This document shows positions 35,294-44,481 of a stretch of 64,000 bases of DNA, in pieces. Each line of letters starts with the position of its first letter. The first letter of the stretch is position 1. The DNA lies in assembly GCF_020386615.1 (NCBI RefSeq), contig NZ_CP077769.1, forward strand, positions 3,782,001 to 3,846,000, written 5' to 3'. Made by a program: the position numbers and the translations under genes. The DNA comes from Chitinophaga pendula. Lineage in GTDB: Bacteria; Bacteroidota; Bacteroidia; Chitinophagales; Chitinophagaceae. Below the pieces are notes generated by a model. It did not search any database. It saw only the letters and a program-made list of their open reading frames with translations, and was not told the DNA's origin.

Positions 35294-37121
35294 CGTTGCG
35301 GGCGGTTGGTGAGATATCCTGGCTGGCGTAGCGGTGCAATAGTTGTTGTAGTTCGGCGAAGTTGACTGGTTTTTCGATAAAGGCATCGGCGCCGGCGTTC
35401 ATAAAGGCATCCTGTGCGTTAGTGAAGGTATTGGCGCTGGCGATGATGACTGGTATGTGCTGGTATTGTGAGGAGGCTCTGATATGGGTCAGTGCTTCGA
35501 GGCCGTCCATTTCCGGCATTTGTGCGTCCATGAGGATGATGTCGGGAGTACGGATGGTCATTTGGCGGATGGCTTCGGCGCCGTTGGCGGCGATGGTGAC
35601 GAGGCAGCCTATTTTGCGGAGGAAGCGGGCGACCAGTTTGGCGTACAGTTCGTTATCTTCTGCCAGCAGGATGTGCAGGCCGTTGAGGACGGCGGTGTTT
35701 GATGCCGGTGTTTCTTCCCTGACTACGTCTTGCAGGCGTCCTTCTTCGAGGGGGAGTATGACGGTGAAGGTGGTGAGGTGGTCGCGACTTTCGACGGAGA
35801 CCTGGCCGCTGAGGGTTTCTACCTTACTTTTCACGATGGAGAGGCCGAGGCCGGTGCCTTCTACGTATTTACCCTTGTCGGTGACATAGGGTTCGAAGAT
35901 GGCCTGTTGTTTTTCCGGGGGGATATCGGGGCCCTGGTTGGATACCTGGATGAGCCAATGATCGAAGCTACCCAGTATGCTGACGGTGACGGTGCTTTCT
36001 TTTTCTCCATATTTGATGGCATTGACCAGCAGGTTGGTGAGGATCTGGGAGAGTTTGAGGGGATCGGTTTTGATGATCTCGGGCATGTGTTCTATGGATA
36101 GTTGCAGGTTGATGTTCCTGGTGTGGGCGATGACTTTATTGACGGCTATTACTTTTTCCATGAATTCCTGCAAGATGATATTTTCTTCATCGGGGGTTTC
36201 CATGTGTCCGGATTCTATGAGGGCGAAGTCGAGTACGTTGTTGATGATGATGCGTGCATTGTTGCAGGCGACCAGTTGCTGGTTGATGAGGGATTCGGCT
36301 TCATTGAGATGGGGGTTTTGTTTACACTCTTTTTTGAGCAGTTGTGCGATGGCGTATATGCTGGAGAGTGGGGTTCGTATTTCGTGGGTGACCTGGGAGA
36401 CGAAGATCCGTTTGAATTCGTTGGCTCTTTTGAGGACGAGGTTATTGCGGATATTTTCTTCATAGGGTTTGCTGACGCATACGATGGCTACGACGAGGAC
36501 GACGACGATGATGAGTGTTTCTATGATGCCGGCGATGGTGTGTGTAAGTGGGATGGGGGTGAACCATTCTGCTGCGTATGCGATGCGGAGGAGGCAGAGG
36601 GTGGCGAGGGCGAAGAGGAAGCCTATCCACCTGATCCACCGGTTGGAGAAGATGAGGTAGTTGATAAATATAAGGAATGTGAGCATGAACAGGAGTTGGA
36701 CCTGTTTGCCGAACAGTATGCCGAAGTAGATGATAACGATGGTTTGCAGGAAGTATAGTACGAGGCTGGCGAGTGTGTGCCGGCGGTGGTGGTTGAGTAC
36801 CAGTACGAGTGCGTTGACGATGAATTCGACGGAGAGGGCGATGAATACGGAAGCTTTTTGTGTGAGGAGTATTACGACGGGAGCGAGGATAAGGAGCAGG
36901 GCGCCGAATGTGAAGCTGAGGGTGTTTGTCATCATGACATTGGCGGCGAGGGCTTCATCTTTTATTTCGCTGGTACCGATATTTTTAATGGTTTCGAAGG
37001 TCCGGACGATGTAGTTCTTTTCCCGGATATTCCTATCAGCTGTTTTCATTTCTGGGGTGATATGGTTTTTTTGGGTTGATCGATGTAAAGATACAGGCGT
37101 TAACTGTTGTTCCGGTTGCAT
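35286..37121 (-). CDS. Hybrid sensor histidine kinase/response regulator
   Basis: The protein has 611 residues with six hydrophobic segments (about 65-215), no extracytoplasmic sensor domain, then HisKA with His246 in the box VSQVTHEIRTPLSS. The ATPase domain follows (N-box LVNAIKYGEKES; G-boxes GTGLGLSIVKSK) and a C-terminal receiver domain has LHILLAEDNELYAKL and the phosphoacceptor Asp532 in LMDAQMPEMDG. An in-frame ATG at 37049 could also be the start. A phosphorelay to a separate partner is expected; no such partner or output regulator gene lies nearby. The signal is unknown. Confidence 0.92.
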   Translation of the reverse strand: MQPEQQLTPVSLHRSTQKNHITPEMKTADRNIREKNYIVRTFETIKNIGTSEIKDEALAANVMMTNTLSFTFGALLLILAPVVILLTQKASVFIALSVEFIVNALVLVLNHHRRHTLASLVLYFLQTIVIIYFGILFGKQVQLLFMLTFLIFINYLIFSNRWIRWIGFLFALATLCLLRIAYAAEWFTPIPLTHTIAGIIETLIIVVVLVVAIVCVSKPYEENIRNNLVLKRANEFKRIFVSQVTHEIRTPLSSIYAIAQLLKKECKQNPHLNEAESLINQQLVACNNARIIINNVLDFALIESGHMETPDEENIILQEFMEKVIAVNKVIAHTRNINLQLSIEHMPEIIKTDPLKLSQILTNLLVNAIKYGEKESTVTVSILGSFDHWLIQVSNQGPDIPPEKQQAIFEPYVTDKGKYVEGTGLGLSIVKSKVETLSGQVSVESRDHLTTFTVILPLEEGRLQDVVREETPASNTAVLNGLHILLAEDNELYAKLVARFLRKIGCLVTIAANGAEAIRQMTIRTPDIILMDAQMPEMDGLEALTHIRASSQYQHIPVIIASANTFTNAQDAFMNAGADAFIEKPVNFAELQQLLHRYASQDISPTARNVR

Positions 37122-37198
37122 TTGCCGGCACCGGCTGTTAACGGGGAGATCGTCTCAGCGATTAACACTGCGATAATCAATTTGGTTTACGAGGGGGA

Positions 37199-37603
37199 TT
37201 ATGATCTTCTTTTGAGGAGGATGGTATCGAGTTTTACGAGGGCCCAGCTAGCGTGGAGGGTATCTTGTTTATAGTCTATGGTGTCGTTGATGAATCCGTT
37301 GGAGGAGATGATGAGGATGTTTTCATTGGGGTGGATGACGGCTTTTTTGCGGGGCCAGGTGAGGTGGCCTTCTGTGATGAGGGGTACGGAGAATCGGCCG
37401 CTGTCGTCTGCGGTGGCCACTGGGTCGTTATAGCGATTTCGGACGTTGGCGGCGGGGATGGGTTTGCGGGTATCTGCATCGAGGACGACACCATCGATAC
37501 GGGGGCGTATGATGTAGGAGTTGCAAGCAGGTATCAGTATAAGCGGTAGCGACAATAACAGCAAAGCAACCTTTGGTAAGATACTATTACTATTGGTTAA
37601 CAT
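37199..37603 (-). CDS. Small lipoprotein with carboxypeptidase-regulatory-like domain
   Basis: This 134-residue protein has a lipoprotein signal peptide ending LILIPAC, so Cys27 or nearby is probably lipidated. It then has a small beta-sandwich reminiscent of the carboxypeptidase-regulatory-like domain of outer-membrane receptors: IDGVVLDADTRKPIPAANV, TADDSGRFSVPL and ILIISSNGF. The domain alone has no enzymatic activity. It is isolated between the kinase and a TetR gene and its role is unknown. Confidence 0.7.
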   Translation of the reverse strand: MLTNSNSILPKVALLLLSLPLILIPACNSYIIRPRIDGVVLDADTRKPIPAANVRNRYNDPVATADDSGRFSVPLITEGHLTWPRKKAVIHPNENILIISSNGFINDTIDYKQDTLHASWALVKLDTILLKRRS

Positions 37604-38008
37604 TGAGATAGGTTTATAGCATCAACAGTTTGTTTTGGGGGCCTATGCGGGGGCCGTTTGAAAGGGACAGTTACGATTGCCAGCCGACTGCTGCTCCGGC
37701 TGCTAAGTTATTGTGTGTGTATTGATTAACCATAAGTATTTCTACGTTATTTTAACCGATGATAGCAGGGATTTTTTTGCGGAAGGATGCAGTTATTGCT
37801 GAGGGATATGGGGTGTGATGGGAAAAAAAAGCCGGAATAGAAATACTCCGGCTGTTTACCTAAACCTACAACTGTTACACTGTTAGTATAACATAACTTC
37901 AATATTGTCAGACGATTGTTTTGTTTTCTTTAAAAATTAGAACAATTTCGTTTTTTAGTCTAAAATGAGGTATAAAAAAAGAGCGTTTTATTGCCAACGG
38001 CGTGGTGA
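37604..38008. other. Intergenic region holding the terminator of the downstream TetR gene
   Basis: The 405 bp between the lipoprotein start and the TetR stop holds the intrinsic terminator at 37823-37853 and no other convincing gene. The promoter of the lipoprotein gene must lie here, but no exact TAnnTTTG element was identified for it. Confidence 0.5.
37823..37853 (-). terminator. Intrinsic terminator of the TetR gene
   Basis: AGCCGGA (37830-37836) pairs with TCCGGCT (37847-37853). On the minus strand the stem is followed by eight consecutive T residues. It is the clearest rho-independent terminator in the window. Confidence 0.9.
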
Positions 38009-38605
38009 TCACTTTTTTTTGATCCCGTTTAGATACAGATCGATGAGGTAGTCCATTTTTTCTGACATCTCGTCTACTTTATCATTGACAATAAGCGCTA
38101 TTTCTACGCCATGCTGGGCACTTGCCAGGAGGAATACGAGGGTATCCATATCGGAGGGTGGAATGTTTTTGAACTCTCCGGTGACGATGCCGTATTGGAG
38201 GATGCTTTTGAGCAATTCTGCTTCCAGGTGGGCATATCGTTGGCGGATGTTTTTTTCCAGTTCGTTACAGACGGCCATTTCTCTGAGTACGACCTTATAG
38301 AGGTTGGTCATTTTTTTCAGTTCCCGCATGCGGGTTTTGGCGAATGCTTCGAGTTTTTCCGAGGCGGAGCCGGCGTTTGCTACTTCTTCCTGGATATTGC
38401 GGAAGACGATATCTTTTTCGTGTCTGATGACGGCGTCGAAGATATCTTCTTTATTGCGGTAGTAGTAGTATAGCGTACTTTTCCCTTTACCAACGGCATT
38501 GGCGATATCTTCCATGGTCGTTTTGCTGAGGCCGTAGTGGCGGAACAGTTTACCTGCTTCTGCTACGATCTCCGACTTTATGATTTCGTCTTTGGTAATT
38601 GTCAT
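38009..38605 (-). CDS. TetR-family transcriptional regulator
   Basis: This 198-residue protein has the TetR helix-turn-helix near the N-terminus (about 25-55: LSKTTMEDIANAVGKGKSTLYYYYRNKEDIF) and a helical ligand domain. It is not co-transcribed with other genes: it has its own -7-like element upstream and an intrinsic terminator downstream. Its targets and ligand are unknown. TetR proteins with this YYYYRNKE helix in Bacteroidota often regulate efflux or membrane-lipid genes; none lies adjacent here. Confidence 0.9.
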   Translation of the reverse strand: MTITKDEIIKSEIVAEAGKLFRHYGLSKTTMEDIANAVGKGKSTLYYYYRNKEDIFDAVIRHEKDIVFRNIQEEVANAGSASEKLEAFAKTRMRELKKMTNLYKVVLREMAVCNELEKNIRQRYAHLEAELLKSILQYGIVTGEFKNIPPSDMDTLVFLLASAQHGVEIALIVNDKVDEMSEKMDYLIDLYLNGIKKK

Positions 38606-38631
38606 TGCGGTGGAGTACGTTCACGTCGCCA

Positions 38632-38639
38632 CAAAAATA
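38632..38639 (-). promoter_or_regulatory. -7-like element for the TetR gene
   Basis: Minus-strand TATTTTTG matches TAnnTTTG exactly, 27 bp upstream of the ATG. No TTTG at -33 is obvious. A second match, TACTTTTG, lies at 38735-38742. Confidence 0.45.
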
Positions 38640-38879
38640 GACATTCCCGGCAGAATAATTTCTTTTTTTCGAACGAAATGTTTTAAAAGTCCAATTTTGC
38701 TGTAAGGTTCAAGTGGCATTGATTGATCCTGTGGCAAAAGTAGTGTATGTATCGAGGATTTGTGTTGCCGGGTGGTCCGCATCGTTTTATATCCACGTAA
38801 GTTCCAACAAATGTTTACCTATGTTCTGACAAAGGTACGGGGTCTGTTGTTGATGTATCTTATAAATTTCACGGAATAA

Positions 38880-38909
38880 ATTGTATTAATTCCGGGAAGT
38901 TGGTGTTTT
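38880..38909. repeat. Left copy of a 30-bp direct repeat flanking the first PUL
   Basis: Identical to 49823-49852 at 29 of 30 positions (A at 38898, G at 49841). The core reads ATTAATTCCGGGA followed by GTTGGTGTTTT. It lies 150 bp upstream of the ECF sigma gene. Confidence 0.85.
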
Positions 38910-39056
38910 TTTGCGGCCAACTTCGCGCAGAGATATAAACAAGGTATTTCATCACCCGTCAGACGGAATATTCATTGATTTAAAATTAATACTAATTTAT
39001 TACTTTTACTTTCGGGGTACTTATTTCTTACTTTCATCGGGGCACTATCAATTCGG

Positions 39057-39647
39057 GTGAGCGCAAATGCAAAATATATCAACCAACAACTGTTTGCCGA
39101 CATTTCAGCGGGAGATGAGGCAGCATTTACTATCTTTTTCAAGAAGTATTATCCTGAAATGTTCTGGAATGCTTATAAGTTTCTGAAGTCTGAATTTTGG
39201 GCAGAGGAAATCGTTCAGGGTGTTTTTCTCAGCATCTGGACTCAGCGTGCGAATTTGAAAGGTGTAATTTCACCGACTGACTATCTTTACCGTCTTGTCG
39301 CTAACAGATGTCTTGACAGGATACGCAGACACGAAAGGGAATCAAAAGCGCAATATCTATTGCAGCAGGAATTGCTATCAGAGAGCGATGCCACCACTGA
39401 AGTCAATCAGAAAGAACGCTTACACCAATTACTGGAAGAAGCGGTGAATCATCTTCCGCAACAAAGGCGGCGTATTTACCAGCTCCGGTACAAGGACGGG
39501 CTGAGTTACCACCAGATTGCTGAAATGCTTGATTTAACGAAGAATACTGTCAGGAATCACCTTACACTTGCTGTTAGCGATATCCGTTCCTATATACTGT
39601 CACAAGATGATATATATATACTGATCTGCCTGATCATCTTTTTTTAA
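39057..39647 (+). CDS. ECF sigma factor (Bacteroidota FecI-like, PUL-linked)
   Basis: The protein has 196 residues from a GTG start. Region 2 contains AEEIVQGVFLSIWTQR (about 55-70) and YLYRLVANRCLDRIRR; region 4 contains LPQQRRRIYQLRYKDGLSYHQIAEMLDLTKNTVRNHL (about 135-175, split by the usual turn). The C-terminus ends in a hydrophobic ILICLIIFF tail. It is followed by the FecR anti-sigma gene and an STN-containing SusC, the standard trans-envelope signalling triplet. It should drive the SusC operon when the matching glycan is bound. Confidence 0.93.
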   Translation: MSANAKYINQQLFADISAGDEAAFTIFFKKYYPEMFWNAYKFLKSEFWAEEIVQGVFLSIWTQRANLKGVISPTDYLYRLVANRCLDRIRRHERESKAQYLLQQELLSESDATTEVNQKERLHQLLEEAVNHLPQQRRRIYQLRYKDGLSYHQIAEMLDLTKNTVRNHLTLAVSDIRSYILSQDDIYILICLIIFF

Positions 39648-39707
39648 AAAAAATCAAAATTCCATTGGTACATTTTGATAAGGCCGGCGTCTTTACTTTA
39701 CACGCTT

Positions 39708-40895
39708 ATGATGTCTGATCGTATAAAATACCTATGGCGGCAATATATAGCTGAAACTGCTACACTAGCAGAGGTAGCGGAGTTGTTCCGTTACATTGAG
39801 GATACTTCGAATGATCAGGAGAACGGGACAATTTTTAGAGATGAGCTGAAATCCTTTCCTATTCCACCTCATTTACAAAGGCAGGCGCCGGAGGATGTAT
39901 TGAGAGCAATTCTATCTGCCGACGTTCCGGAGGCGCCGGTTTTAGGGCCGGTCAAAATCCGGCAACGGAGGCGTTGGTTACGATATGCTGCAGCATTTTT
40001 ATTGTTTCTTGCAGGCGGTGGCATGGCATGGTGGCTAAATAGGGCTGATACGCCCCGGGCTACTACGGATATCCGAAGATTTTCCAGGGAGGTAATGCCC
40101 GGACACAATGGGGCTATTCTTACCTTATCAGACGGCCGGGAAGTGATGCTTGACAGCCTTGGTGACGGGACTGTAGCGATGCAGGGTAATACGGCTATAC
40201 GGCTTAGTCACGGTCAACTAGCCTATGATCTGCAGGCAGCTGACGAAAATGTCGCGTTGTTATATAATACGACCAAGACACCTAACGGCCGACAGTACCA
40301 GCTGATCCTTCCGGACGGCACAAAAGTATGGCTCAATGCGGCCAGCAGCCTCAGATATCCTGTCATGTTTACTAATAAGGAACGGTTAGTAGAAGTAAGT
40401 GGAGAGGCTTATTTCGAAGTTGCTCAGAATGGGCAGGCACCTTTCCGCATAAAGATAAATGAGATGATGGAGATACAAGTGCTGGGTACACATTTTAACA
40501 TCAATGCATATGCTAACGAAGCGGATATCCAGACTACTTTGCTGGAGGGCTCTGTAAGAATAGTGAACAATGGCCAGGCATATCTGCTGGCGCCTGGCCA
40601 GCAGGCCCAAGTCCGTGGCGCCTCGCTGCGTATAAAAAAAGATATAGACCTTTCACAGGTAATGGCATGGAAGGCTGGAGCCTTTTCATTTGTCAATGCA
40701 GATGTTCCTGCGGTTATGCGTCAGCTGGCGAGATGGTATGATATAGAAGTAAGATACGAAGGAGATATTCCCGTCCGAGAGTTTACCGGTGAAATAGGCC
40801 GAAACCTGAGCCTTGATCAGGTGTTACAGCTATTAACTAAGAACAGGATCAATTACAGGATCGAACATGAGAAACTGATCACTATAGTTCCATAA
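39708..40895 (+). CDS. FecR-type anti-sigma factor
   Basis: I take ATG 39708 (MMSDRIKYLWRQYI, about 395 residues); the frame extends to 39675. An N-terminal cytoplasmic sigma-binding helix bundle is followed by one transmembrane helix (YAAAFLLFLAGGGMAWWL, about 97-114). A periplasmic FecR domain has NGAILTLSDGREVMLDSLG, LPDGTKVWLNAASSLRYP and GEAYFEVAQ, and a C-terminal secretin-like STN-binding segment contains FTGEIGRNLSLDQVLQLL. It senses the SusC STN domain and releases the sigma factor encoded upstream. Confidence 0.94.
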   Translation: MMSDRIKYLWRQYIAETATLAEVAELFRYIEDTSNDQENGTIFRDELKSFPIPPHLQRQAPEDVLRAILSADVPEAPVLGPVKIRQRRRWLRYAAAFLLFLAGGGMAWWLNRADTPRATTDIRRFSREVMPGHNGAILTLSDGREVMLDSLGDGTVAMQGNTAIRLSHGQLAYDLQAADENVALLYNTTKTPNGRQYQLILPDGTKVWLNAASSLRYPVMFTNKERLVEVSGEAYFEVAQNGQAPFRIKINEMMEIQVLGTHFNINAYANEADIQTTLLEGSVRIVNNGQAYLLAPGQQAQVRGASLRIKKDIDLSQVMAWKAGAFSFVNADVPAVMRQLARWYDIEVRYEGDIPVREFTGEIGRNLSLDQVLQLLTKNRINYRIEHEKLITIVP

Positions 40896-40930
40896 CATCA
40901 ACACAACATACGGGCCTACTACTAATGAAA

Positions 40931-40966
40931 AACCGGGCGAGATTCGAAGCCTACCCGGTTTTCATT
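40931..40966 (+). terminator. Hairpin/terminator between FecR and SusC genes
   Basis: AACCGGG (40931-40937) pairs with CCCGGTT (40954-40960), extended by GAAAA/TTTTC, and is followed by TTCATTG on the plus strand. It separates the sigma/FecR transcript from the SusC operon, and it would be inside the N-terminus if the longest SusC frame (40965) were used. Confidence 0.65.
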
Positions 40967-41099
40967 GATGTTCAGGTCTAAACAGGTATTGCTTATTCCA
41001 CCCGAACAATGCAAAAATATGCGTTTTACTGTTCATTGCCACAAGTTTCCACATCCACGTTGGATTATCAAAAAACAAACATTTAAAACATTGTTAATT

Positions 41100-44000
41100 A
41101 TGAAGTTATTTTCGATTTCACTATTAGCAATCACGTTGCAGGTCTCTGCTGCAGCCTATTCTCAAAGGGTTACCTATGCAGCTACGTCTGTGAATTTAAA
41201 GCAAGTCTTCAGGGAGTTCAAGAAGCAAACCGGCTACTTCTTTTTTTACGACAACCGGGAGATTGCGAATAGTGTTCCTGTAACGGTAGACGTTAAGCAT
41301 CTGCCGCTGGAGCAAGCGCTGGAACAGGTTCTTTCCGGCCAGCCATTTGATTTCCAGGTACAGGGTACTACGATTTCTATTACCCAGAAGGCGGTGCAGC
41401 GGACTCCTATTTCTTCTGAAGGCGCTTCGTATTTACGATTAGCTGTTATTAAGGGTATTGTAAAGGATTCTTCGGGTATACCATTGCCTGGTGCTTCAGT
41501 GGCGATCAAGAACAGCGACGGCACGCTCCGAAAGGGGGTTGTAACAAATGCTACTGGTGCCTTTACCATCAATGCAGCTATTGGCGATGTATTGGTTATT
41601 TCCTTTGTCGGTTATATACGGAAAGAAGTGACGATTACGTCGGAAGCACCGCTGGATATTATGCTGAGTGCTGCCAGTAATGTTATGGAACAAGTGGTGG
41701 TTACTGCGCTCGGTATCCGTAAAACAACCAAAGCGCTTACCTATCATGTACAGGAGGTAAAAGGCGAGGAGATCAGCCGTGTGCCTGATGCCAGTTTTGT
41801 GAACGCGTTAGCCGGAAAGGTAGCTGGCATTACGATCAACAGCAGTGCATCCGGTATTGGTGGTTCTACCAGGGTTGTAATGCGAGGCGATAAGTCTCTC
41901 AGTGCTACAGGGAATAATAATGCGCTTTATGTACTGGATGGTATTCCTCTTCCTAACCTGTTCTCTTCATCGAGTGTAACGACGAATGGTGTATATGGGG
42001 GGAAAGATGGAGGCGAAGGTATTTCTGATTTTAACGCTGAAGATATTGCCAGTATGTCCGTGCTGACGGGAGCTGCTTCAGCTGCATTGTACGGCGGCAT
42101 GGCGGCCAATGGTGCTTTGCTGATCAATACCAAAAAAGGGAGTAGTACTGGTACGCGTATTAGCTTTTCCAATGCTACTAATTTCTACAAGCCTTTTGTA
42201 CTACCTGCGTTCCAAAATACCTATGGTACATCTGCTCCGGGGAGTTTTGACAGCTGGGGTCAGAAGCTGGCGATTCCCAGTAGTTATGATCCGGCAGATT
42301 TTTTTGAGACAGGCATGAATGTTTCCAACAGTATAAGTTTGGCGACCGGCAATGCCAAAAACCAGACTTATCTTTCGGCGGCAACGTCCAATGCAAAGGG
42401 TATTATTCCTAACAATACATTTGACCGTTATAATCTGACGCTCCGCAATACCACTTATTATCTCGACAACAAACTGACACTGGATATTACTGCGATGTAC
42501 GTGCGGTCCAAAAATCAGAACATGCGGTCTCAGGGGCAGTATCTTAATCCGCTGGTACCTATTTATCTTTTTCCGCGCGGTGATGATATTGAGAAATATA
42601 AGGTTTTCGAGCGGTATAATCCTGACAGGAATTTCAAGACGCAGTTCTGGCCTGCTTCCTACGGCACTCAGAATATGGCGATGCAGAATCCATACTGGAC
42701 GATTAACCGAGATTTCAGTACGATCGATAAGGAGCGGTATATTCTTGGCGCCAACCTTACCTACCGGGCGCTTAGCTGGTTGACGTTAATGGCGAGGGTT
42801 AGAGCGGATCATAGTGCTAACCGTAATGAAGTAAAGAACTATGCTTCTACATTACCATTACTTACTGCGAATTCCCTCAACGGATCTTATCTCGATCTAA
42901 CTGCCACTACGCGGAATACGTATGCGGACATGCTGGTTAGCATTGAAAAGTCTTTTGGTAATGTTGGATTAACGGCAAATGCAGGAGCCAGTTTACTTGA
43001 TAACAGGTTTCGACTTAGCGGCAATGCGCTTGGAGGGGATGGAGCGCCGTTGTCTAAAGTGCCTAACTTATTCAGTTCTACTAATATTATTCCGCAGCCC
43101 CAGCCCGGCAGCCAGCCAGATATTACGCAAACTCAATCAGTGTATGCGACGGCGCAGACGGATTATAAGCAGCTAGTTTACCTGAACCTTTCTGCGCGTA
43201 ATGAATGGCCTTCGCAGCTGGCGAACAATAGCGGTAACAAGCGGTCTCTTTTTTATCCTTCTGCCGGTTTATCGGTGATTGCCAGTGACCTATTGCAGTT
43301 ACCCAAAAATATATTTTCATTTCTAAAGATAAGAGGATCCTATAGCGAGGTGGGCAATCCACCGTTACTTTTCATGGCCAATCCGCCATATGAGGTAAGT
43401 GTTTCGGGCCCCAGTTTAAACAGGGATCTTCCCTTTAATCTGTTACCTGAAAGGACGAAGTCCTATGAGGCAGGTATCACTGCTAATTTCCTGGCTAACA
43501 AGCTTAGTCTGGATGTTACAGTTTACAAGGCTAATACTTTTAACCAGATATTTACGTTTACTGCGCCCGGCGGGAGTGGATTCGCCAATTATTTCATTAA
43601 TGCGGGGAATGTACAGAATAAAGGCATAGAAGCTTCACTGAGCTACAATGGCGCTGTAGGTGTGGTCAGGTTTAATTCCGGTGTAACCTTTACGATGAAC
43701 AGGAACAGGATATTGGAATTAGCAGGCAACGCTGTCAATCCTTTTACGGGGAGATTGCTTGAGACTTCGGACACTATGTATATGGCGGGGATAGGCTCGG
43801 CATCTTCTGCCGCAGTATTAGGAAGTGCTATTGGTGATATTTATGTGAACAGTCTGATGACGGATCCTCACGGCTACATCCTTATCAATAATACTACCGG
43901 TGGGATGGTACAGGTCAATAACAAACAGCTTATTTATGCAGGCAATCCGAATCCATTGTACAAAGTGTCTTTCCGGAACGGGATCAGTTATGGTAATTTC

Positions 44001-44447
44001 CAATTCAATTTTCTGATCGATTGGCGTATCGGGGGCCGGGTGGTTTCGTCTACGCAGGCGATTATGGACGGATATGGTGTTTCGAAGGCCAGTGCGGATG
44101 CCAGAGACAATCAAAGTGTGCTGATCAACGGTTATAGTGTAGATGCTAAGAGGTATTACCAAACGGTGGGTCTTGGGACAGGGGTATTGTCGCAATATGT
44201 ATATAGTGCGACGAATGCCAGATTGCGGGAGGCCTCGCTGAGTTATAGTTTGCCGACTGTCATTTTCAAGCATAAGCTAAGGGAACTGACCCTTTCGCTG
44301 ATAGGCCGTAATCTGTTTATGTTTTACAACAAAGCGCCTTTTGATCCGGAGAACACGGCCTCTACAGGTACTTACTTCCAAGGCATTGATTATTTTATGG
44401 CACCCAGCCTGAGAAGTTTTGGCTTTAGCGTAAAAGCCAGTCTGTAA
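41100..44447 (+). CDS. SusC-type TonB-dependent outer-membrane transporter with STN domain
   Basis: I choose ATG 41100 (MKLFSISLLAITLQVSAAAYSQ, a clean signal peptide, about 1115 residues); ATG 41019 and 40965 are alternatives, the latter inside the terminator hairpin. Mature protein: STN domain (about 25-95, LKQVFREFKKQTGYFFFYD), carboxypeptidase-like domain (about 115-190, GIVKDSSGIPLPGASVAIKN), plug with VVTALGIRKTTKALTYHV, and the large beta-barrel ending in FGFSVKASL. The STN domain contacts FecR, so it both imports a glycan and signals. It pairs with the SusD gene 34 bp downstream. Confidence 0.95.
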   Translation: MKLFSISLLAITLQVSAAAYSQRVTYAATSVNLKQVFREFKKQTGYFFFYDNREIANSVPVTVDVKHLPLEQALEQVLSGQPFDFQVQGTTISITQKAVQRTPISSEGASYLRLAVIKGIVKDSSGIPLPGASVAIKNSDGTLRKGVVTNATGAFTINAAIGDVLVISFVGYIRKEVTITSEAPLDIMLSAASNVMEQVVVTALGIRKTTKALTYHVQEVKGEEISRVPDASFVNALAGKVAGITINSSASGIGGSTRVVMRGDKSLSATGNNNALYVLDGIPLPNLFSSSSVTTNGVYGGKDGGEGISDFNAEDIASMSVLTGAASAALYGGMAANGALLINTKKGSSTGTRISFSNATNFYKPFVLPAFQNTYGTSAPGSFDSWGQKLAIPSSYDPADFFETGMNVSNSISLATGNAKNQTYLSAATSNAKGIIPNNTFDRYNLTLRNTTYYLDNKLTLDITAMYVRSKNQNMRSQGQYLNPLVPIYLFPRGDDIEKYKVFERYNPDRNFKTQFWPASYGTQNMAMQNPYWTINRDFSTIDKERYILGANLTYRALSWLTLMARVRADHSANRNEVKNYASTLPLLTANSLNGSYLDLTATTRNTYADMLVSIEKSFGNVGLTANAGASLLDNRFRLSGNALGGDGAPLSKVPNLFSSTNIIPQPQPGSQPDITQTQSVYATAQTDYKQLVYLNLSARNEWPSQLANNSGNKRSLFYPSAGLSVIASDLLQLPKNIFSFLKIRGSYSEVGNPPLLFMANPPYEVSVSGPSLNRDLPFNLLPERTKSYEAGITANFLANKLSLDVTVYKANTFNQIFTFTAPGGSGFANYFINAGNVQNKGIEASLSYNGAVGVVRFNSGVTFTMNRNRILELAGNAVNPFTGRLLETSDTMYMAGIGSASSAAVLGSAIGDIYVNSLMTDPHGYILINNTTGGMVQVNNKQLIYAGNPNPLYKVSFRNGISYGNFQFNFLIDWRIGGRVVSSTQAIMDGYGVSKASADARDNQSVLINGYSVDAKRYYQTVGLGTGVLSQYVYSATNARLREASLSYSLPTVIFKHKLRELTLSLIGRNLFMFYNKAPFDPENTASTGTYFQGIDYFMAPSLRSFGFSVKASL

Positions 44448-44481
44448 TGCCCTGGTATTGGAACAATTCAAAAAACTGGTT

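Larger units (their letters stand above)
38606..39056. other. 451-bp regulatory gap between divergent TetR and ECF sigma genes
   Basis: Holds the TetR promoter candidates, the left copy of the 30-bp direct repeat (38880-38909), and an inverted repeat GAAGTTGG/CCAACTTC (38896-38903 and 38917-38924) beginning inside that repeat. Repeated TACTTT motifs (38999-39040) precede the sigma gene start. No convincing gene is visible. Confidence 0.5.

Noticed and set aside
38617..38628. Possible TetR operator AGTACGTTCACG next to the second TetR gene
   Set aside because: Only a weak, imperfect dyad around ACGT; not symmetric enough to support a call.
40965..44447. SusC start at 40965
   Set aside because: It overlaps the terminator hairpin and has no signal peptide; the ATG at 41100 has a clean signal peptide.
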